Shown piece by piece: positions 30,586 to 32,013 of a stretch of DNA of 32,013 nucleotides (the first letter of the stretch is position 1; each line of letters starts with the position of its first letter). The stretch covers positions 1 to 32,013 of the forward strand of contig JACKBC010000059.1 in assembly GCA_020634755.1 (NCBI GenBank), given 5' to 3'. This stretch comes from Caldilineaceae bacterium. GTDB lineage: Bacteria; Chloroflexota; Anaerolineae; Caldilineales; Caldilineaceae. A model generated the notes under the pieces. It did no database searches. It was given only the letters and a program-made list of their open reading frames with translations, and was not told the origin of the DNA. Both the position numbers and the translations under genes were made by a program.

Positions 30586-31701
30586 TTACCCAAAGCGCGT
30601 CAACGAAAATGGGTGGAGCAAAGCCGGTTGTGCATCTTCCAGGGCCCACTCTGCCAACAAACGCGATACGGTCGGCGCAATGGCCCAGCCGTGCCCCGAC
30701 CAGCCCGTGGCAAAGAGCGCGTTCTCCACGCCGGGAATCTTATCGATAATGGGAATGTGGTCGATGGTAAGCGTTTCCAGACGGGCGGCATTCGCCTCAT
30801 CCACCGCAATGCCATTGAGGCACGGATAAACGGCTTGGGCTTGGGCCAGATTGCCTAGCACCTGTTCGGGCACGGTCTCGCCGCGCTCTAGTTCGGCATT
30901 CCACGTTCCGCGCCAGCCGCCCGAAATCATCACGCGCCCGTCGGGGTGCGGCTTGATGGCCAATACTCGGCTGGCGTGGCCAATGAGATGGCGAATGGGC
31001 ATGGGGTCCAGCGGCGCCGTCAACATCACTTGCGGCAACATGGTCCACACGGGCAGCGTACATTGGAACTGATCGGCCAGCGCCAGCGCCGTATGCGCAT
31101 TGGAGAGCAGCAGGACGCGCTTGCCCACGGCAATGCGTTCATCCTCGCTGGTCACGAGCGCCTGAATGCGCCCATGCTGCACCTCAAAGCGGGTAACGGC
31201 GCACTGCTGGCGGATCTGGGCGCCCAGTTTGGCCGCCGCCTGCGCCATGCCGCGCGTCGTCGCCGTGTGATCGGCCACGCCATCCAGCGGGCAATAGAGC
31301 GCGGCCAGCACTTCCTCTGCGAGCTGCGGCTCCATTTCGCGTAGTTCTTGTCCTTGCACCAGGCGCGTGGGAATGCCCTGTTTTGCCTGCGCCCATGCAT
31401 GCGCAGCCGCGGCGGCCACGTCCTGTGGGCGCTCCAGCAGCAGCAGGTGACCGCAGCGCTCATAGCCGGTCGGCGCGCCAATCTCTTGGTGTAGCGACGG
31501 CCAGCGTTCATAGGACAGACGCATAAAGGGCAGCTCGCGCAGATCGCGGCCATTGGCGCGCACGCCGCGGCGGCCCGGCCCACCAGATGCCCCGCTGGCA
31601 ACCTCTTTTGCCTCTAGCAGCAACACCTCTGCGCCGCGTTTGGATAGCTCAAAAGCCGTGGCGGCCCCATAAATCCCACCGCCGATGATGACATAATCCA
31701 T
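30586..31701 (-). CDS. FAD-dependent amine/amino acid oxidase (DAO family)
   Basis: The product is 371 residues. The FAD dinucleotide motif VIIGGGIYGAATAFELSKRG starts at residue 4 and is followed by an acidic residue ending the second strand (LLLEAKEVASGASG). A short GPGRRGVRANGRD stretch after it is characteristic of a glycine-oxidase/sarcosine-oxidase subgroup. The central part shows VLLLSNAHTALALAD. The C-terminus GVENALFATGWSGHGWAIAP is the typical FAD-capping phrase of sarcosine oxidase beta and dimethylglycine dehydrogenase types. It would oxidise a secondary amine or N-methyl amino acid; the substrate is unknown. No Shine-Dalgarno precedes the ATG. An 8-base tandem repeat lies directly upstream in the probable promoter. 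Confidence 0.9.
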   Translation of the reverse strand: MDYVIIGGGIYGAATAFELSKRGAEVLLLEAKEVASGASGGPGRRGVRANGRDLRELPFMRLSYERWPSLHQEIGAPTGYERCGHLLLLERPQDVAAAAAHAWAQAKQGIPTRLVQGQELREMEPQLAEEVLAALYCPLDGVADHTATTRGMAQAAAKLGAQIRQQCAVTRFEVQHGRIQALVTSEDERIAVGKRVLLLSNAHTALALADQFQCTLPVWTMLPQVMLTAPLDPMPIRHLIGHASRVLAIKPHPDGRVMISGGWRGTWNAELERGETVPEQVLGNLAQAQAVYPCLNGIAVDEANAARLETLTIDHIPIIDKIPGVENALFATGWSGHGWAIAPTVSRLLAEWALEDAQPALLHPFSLTRFG

Positions 31702-31726
31702 TTGGTTTACTCACAATCTGTTAGCG

Positions 31727-31833
31727 GTCAGCGCGTCAGCGCGTCAGCAATTCAGCATGTTAGCACGTCAGCGCGTCAGCAACTCAGCATGTTAGCAATT
31801 CAGCGCGTCAGCAATTCAGCATGTTAGCAATTC
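31727..31833. repeat. 8-bp tandem repeat with 32-bp higher-order pattern
   Basis: About 13 units of the form (G/T/C)T(C/T)AGC(G/A)(C/A/T) follow each other without gaps: GTCAGCGC, GTCAGCAA, TTCAGCAT and GTTAGCAA are the main variants. From 31743 the variants themselves recur every four units (31743-31774, 31775-31806 and 31807-31830), so the array is a 32-base repeat built from 8-base units. A further partial copy in opposite orientation (GCTGAATTGC) lies at 31890-31899. It lies just upstream of the FAD oxidase gene. Confidence 0.8.
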
Positions 31834-31906
31834 TTTGCAGAGATGTGTATGTCAATGAGACAGAAGGCTGACTGGCTGACAAGCGGATAGCTGAATTGCC
31901 CCAACG

Positions 31907-32013
31907 TCATACAATTTGATTACGCAACTCGCTCTTGCCGGCCCACAGTCGCTCCAAGTTTTCCAGCAGAATATCAATGACGTTTTCTTCATATTTGCGC
32001 GTCTCGCCGGCGG
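31907..32013 (-). CDS. D-2-hydroxyacid dehydrogenase, C-terminal end only
   Basis: Only the last 34 codons and the stop fall in the window; the gene continues past the right edge. The sequence contains ETRKYEENVIDILLENLERL and ends WAGKSELRNQIV, which matches the C-terminal helix and tail of D-isomer-specific 2-hydroxyacid dehydrogenases (..N.v.iLl.NL.RLw.G..LrNqv). Such enzymes interconvert 2-hydroxy and 2-keto acids with NAD(P)H and are often found near sugar-acid catabolic genes. The catalytic and Rossmann regions are outside the window, so the assignment rests on the tail alone. Confidence 0.6.
   Translation of the reverse strand, partial: AGETRKYEENVIDILLENLERLWAGKSELRNQIV

Overview
The window looks like a piece of a Chloroflexota chromosome, most likely from the Caldilineae/Anaerolineae side. 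This is inference from gene content and style: a LysM lipoprotein with a Pro/Thr/Glu-rich linker, a B-box-type zinc finger joined to membrane helices, a prokaryotic translin, a secreted trypsin-like protease ending in an FLP-type tail, many sugar-acid and amine oxidoreductases, and repeat-rich intergenic DNA. No rRNA, tRNA, CRISPR array or intact transposase gene was seen.

Left part (1-10069). A minus-strand run holds a hypothetical protein cut by the window edge, an 83-residue membrane protein with a Cas4-like N-terminus, a translin, a four-LysM lipoprotein, a zinc-finger membrane protein and NAD kinase. A plus-strand metallophosphoesterase is divergent from NAD kinase. Then uvrC and a large protein with cyclic-nucleotide-binding-like and PH domains overlap head to tail on the minus strand.

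Middle (10070-18000). A secreted S1 protease (+) converges on a Gfo/Idh/MocA oxidoreductase (-), which lies downstream of methylglyoxal synthase. A purine-phosphorylase-like gene with a degraded N-terminus follows on the plus strand, and then the most notable gene. This is a UGSC-family protein whose reading frame is interrupted by an in-frame TGA exactly at the family's selenocysteine/cysteine position, with a perfect hairpin just after it. Next come an ECF-type sigma factor, an overlapping SAM methyltransferase, an aminoglycoside-phosphotransferase-like pseudogene, and a DUF333 lipoprotein on the minus strand.

Accessory island (about 18000-21100). Relic sequence with a nonsense-broken WD40 repeat is followed by a visibly AT-rich pair of minus-strand genes: a membrane-anchored pentapeptide-repeat protein and an unrecognised protein with a zincin-like EELLH motif. 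Their base composition differs from both flanks, which suggests transfer.

Right part (21100-32013). A catabolic cluster encodes a beta-propeller protein, a phytanoyl-CoA-dioxygenase-like enzyme, a threonine-aldolase-like lyase, a frameshifted small membrane protein, an SDR dehydrogenase, a luciferase-like flavin monooxygenase, an enolase-superfamily dehydratase of the L-rhamnonate-dehydratase type, a split transketolase, an FAD amine oxidase and the end of a D-2-hydroxyacid dehydrogenase. It is most simply read as uptake-and-degradation metabolism of sugar acids or hydroxylated/aminated plant or algal compounds. The intergenic DNA here carries a MITE-like element with terminal repeats and a TAA duplication, a 17-bp inverted repeat, an 8-bp tandem repeat with 32-bp higher order, a REP-like palindrome and a G-run/C-run hairpin after the dehydratase gene.
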